From Chitinophaga pinensis (lineage in GTDB: Bacteria; Bacteroidota; Bacteroidia; Chitinophagales; Chitinophagaceae), in assembly GCA_945878115.1 (NCBI GenBank), contig CAMDVD010000010.1, positions 1 to 64,000 on the forward strand: DNA of 64,000 nucleotides. The letters are read 5' to 3'. The position numbers were made by a program, and so were the translations under genes. Of this stretch, positions 63,838-64,000 are shown piece after piece. The notes under the pieces were generated by a model, which searched no databases, was not told the origin of the DNA, and was given only the letters and a program-made list of their open reading frames with translations. Positions within the stretch are counted from its first letter, which is position 1; each line of letters begins with the position of its first letter.

Positions 63838-64000
63838 AAATAGAATTTAAAAGGTTGGAAACAAATGGAGGAATGCGACAAAAGTACAAAATATATTCGA
63901 AAATGCTATACCTTGTACGAAATTCCAAAATACAAATACCAAAAACCAAATACTAAATACTTTTCACTTGAATTCCAGTTGCGAATTCTGACTTTCCATA
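63838..64000. other. Window end, no gene seen
   Basis: This AT-rich tail lies upstream of the hydrolase gene. It includes a short AAATACCAAAAACCAAATACTA-like low-complexity run. A promoter may lie here, but no clear box was found. Confidence 0.3.

Overview
The window is chromosomal DNA from a member of the Bacteroidota, most likely a Chitinophagales/Chitinophagaceae-type organism. The evidence is AT-rich DNA, starts without Shine-Dalgarno sequences, several TTG or GTG starts, TAnnTTTG promoter boxes, type IX secretion (T9SS) sorting tails of types A and B, an epimerase-type threonine dehydrogenase, and menaquinone made by the futalosine route (mqnB, mqnD). Most of it is ordinary chromosome. 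No plasmid, phage, CRISPR array or rRNA operon was seen.

Layout. 1-4.2 kb: a gene cut by the window edge, a membrane protein gene broken by an in-frame TAA, a Crp/Fnr regulator, DUF4256, a REP-associated tyrosine transposase (RAYT) with REP palindromes inside its reading frame, and a conserved small protein. 4.2-6.1 kb: operon TPR protein-ribH-lutA. 6.1-9.2 kb: a repeat-rich gap, asparaginase-cutC, and tRNA-Cys with tandem terminators. 9.2-21 kb: housekeeping genes (nucleoside phosphorylase, folK, sppA, mqnB-mqnD-elaA, a beta-lactamase-fold hydrolase, queD-folE, a MauE-thioredoxin fusion, a DEDDh exonuclease, a dolichyl-phosphate-mannose-synthase-like glycosyltransferase, fbp). 21-30.3 kb: small envelope and hypothetical genes, prfC, rlmB, lpxB and a DUF6728-like small gene overlapping the lpxB end. 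30.4-31.4 kb: tRNA-Ala and a frameshifted GIY-YIG gene. 31.4-38.5 kb: a one-strand cluster of glycosyltransferase, DUF2304, hypothetical, GMC oxidoreductase, SDR, frameshifted methyltransferase and S41 protease. 38.7-43.6 kb: two tandem near-identical 786-residue GT-C/TPR membrane proteins. 43.9-49.9 kb: a T9SS cargo with haem and copper-enzyme features, a beta-barrel protein, and a divergent operon of ECF sigma factor, envelope-spanning barrel protein and PKD lipoprotein. 50-64 kb: ALDH7-type dehydrogenase, FkbM methyltransferase, YkgJ-type Fe-S/zinc protein, threonine dehydrogenase, a large sortilin/BNR-repeat protein, a ParB-like plus HAD pair, and two large T9SS cargo proteins.

The most unusual feature is a dispersed intergenic element that looks like a structured RNA. 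It occurs four times (6304-6436, 21046-21129, 27075-27156, 54231-54364) with conserved loop sequences and compensatory changes in a central hairpin. Two copies are a long form with two extra hairpins. Both long copies are followed at the same spacing by a tandem array of about 45-bp palindromes. Four genes carry a single disrupting lesion (two in-frame TAA codons, two homopolymer frameshifts), so either real decay, slippage or sequence error must be considered.
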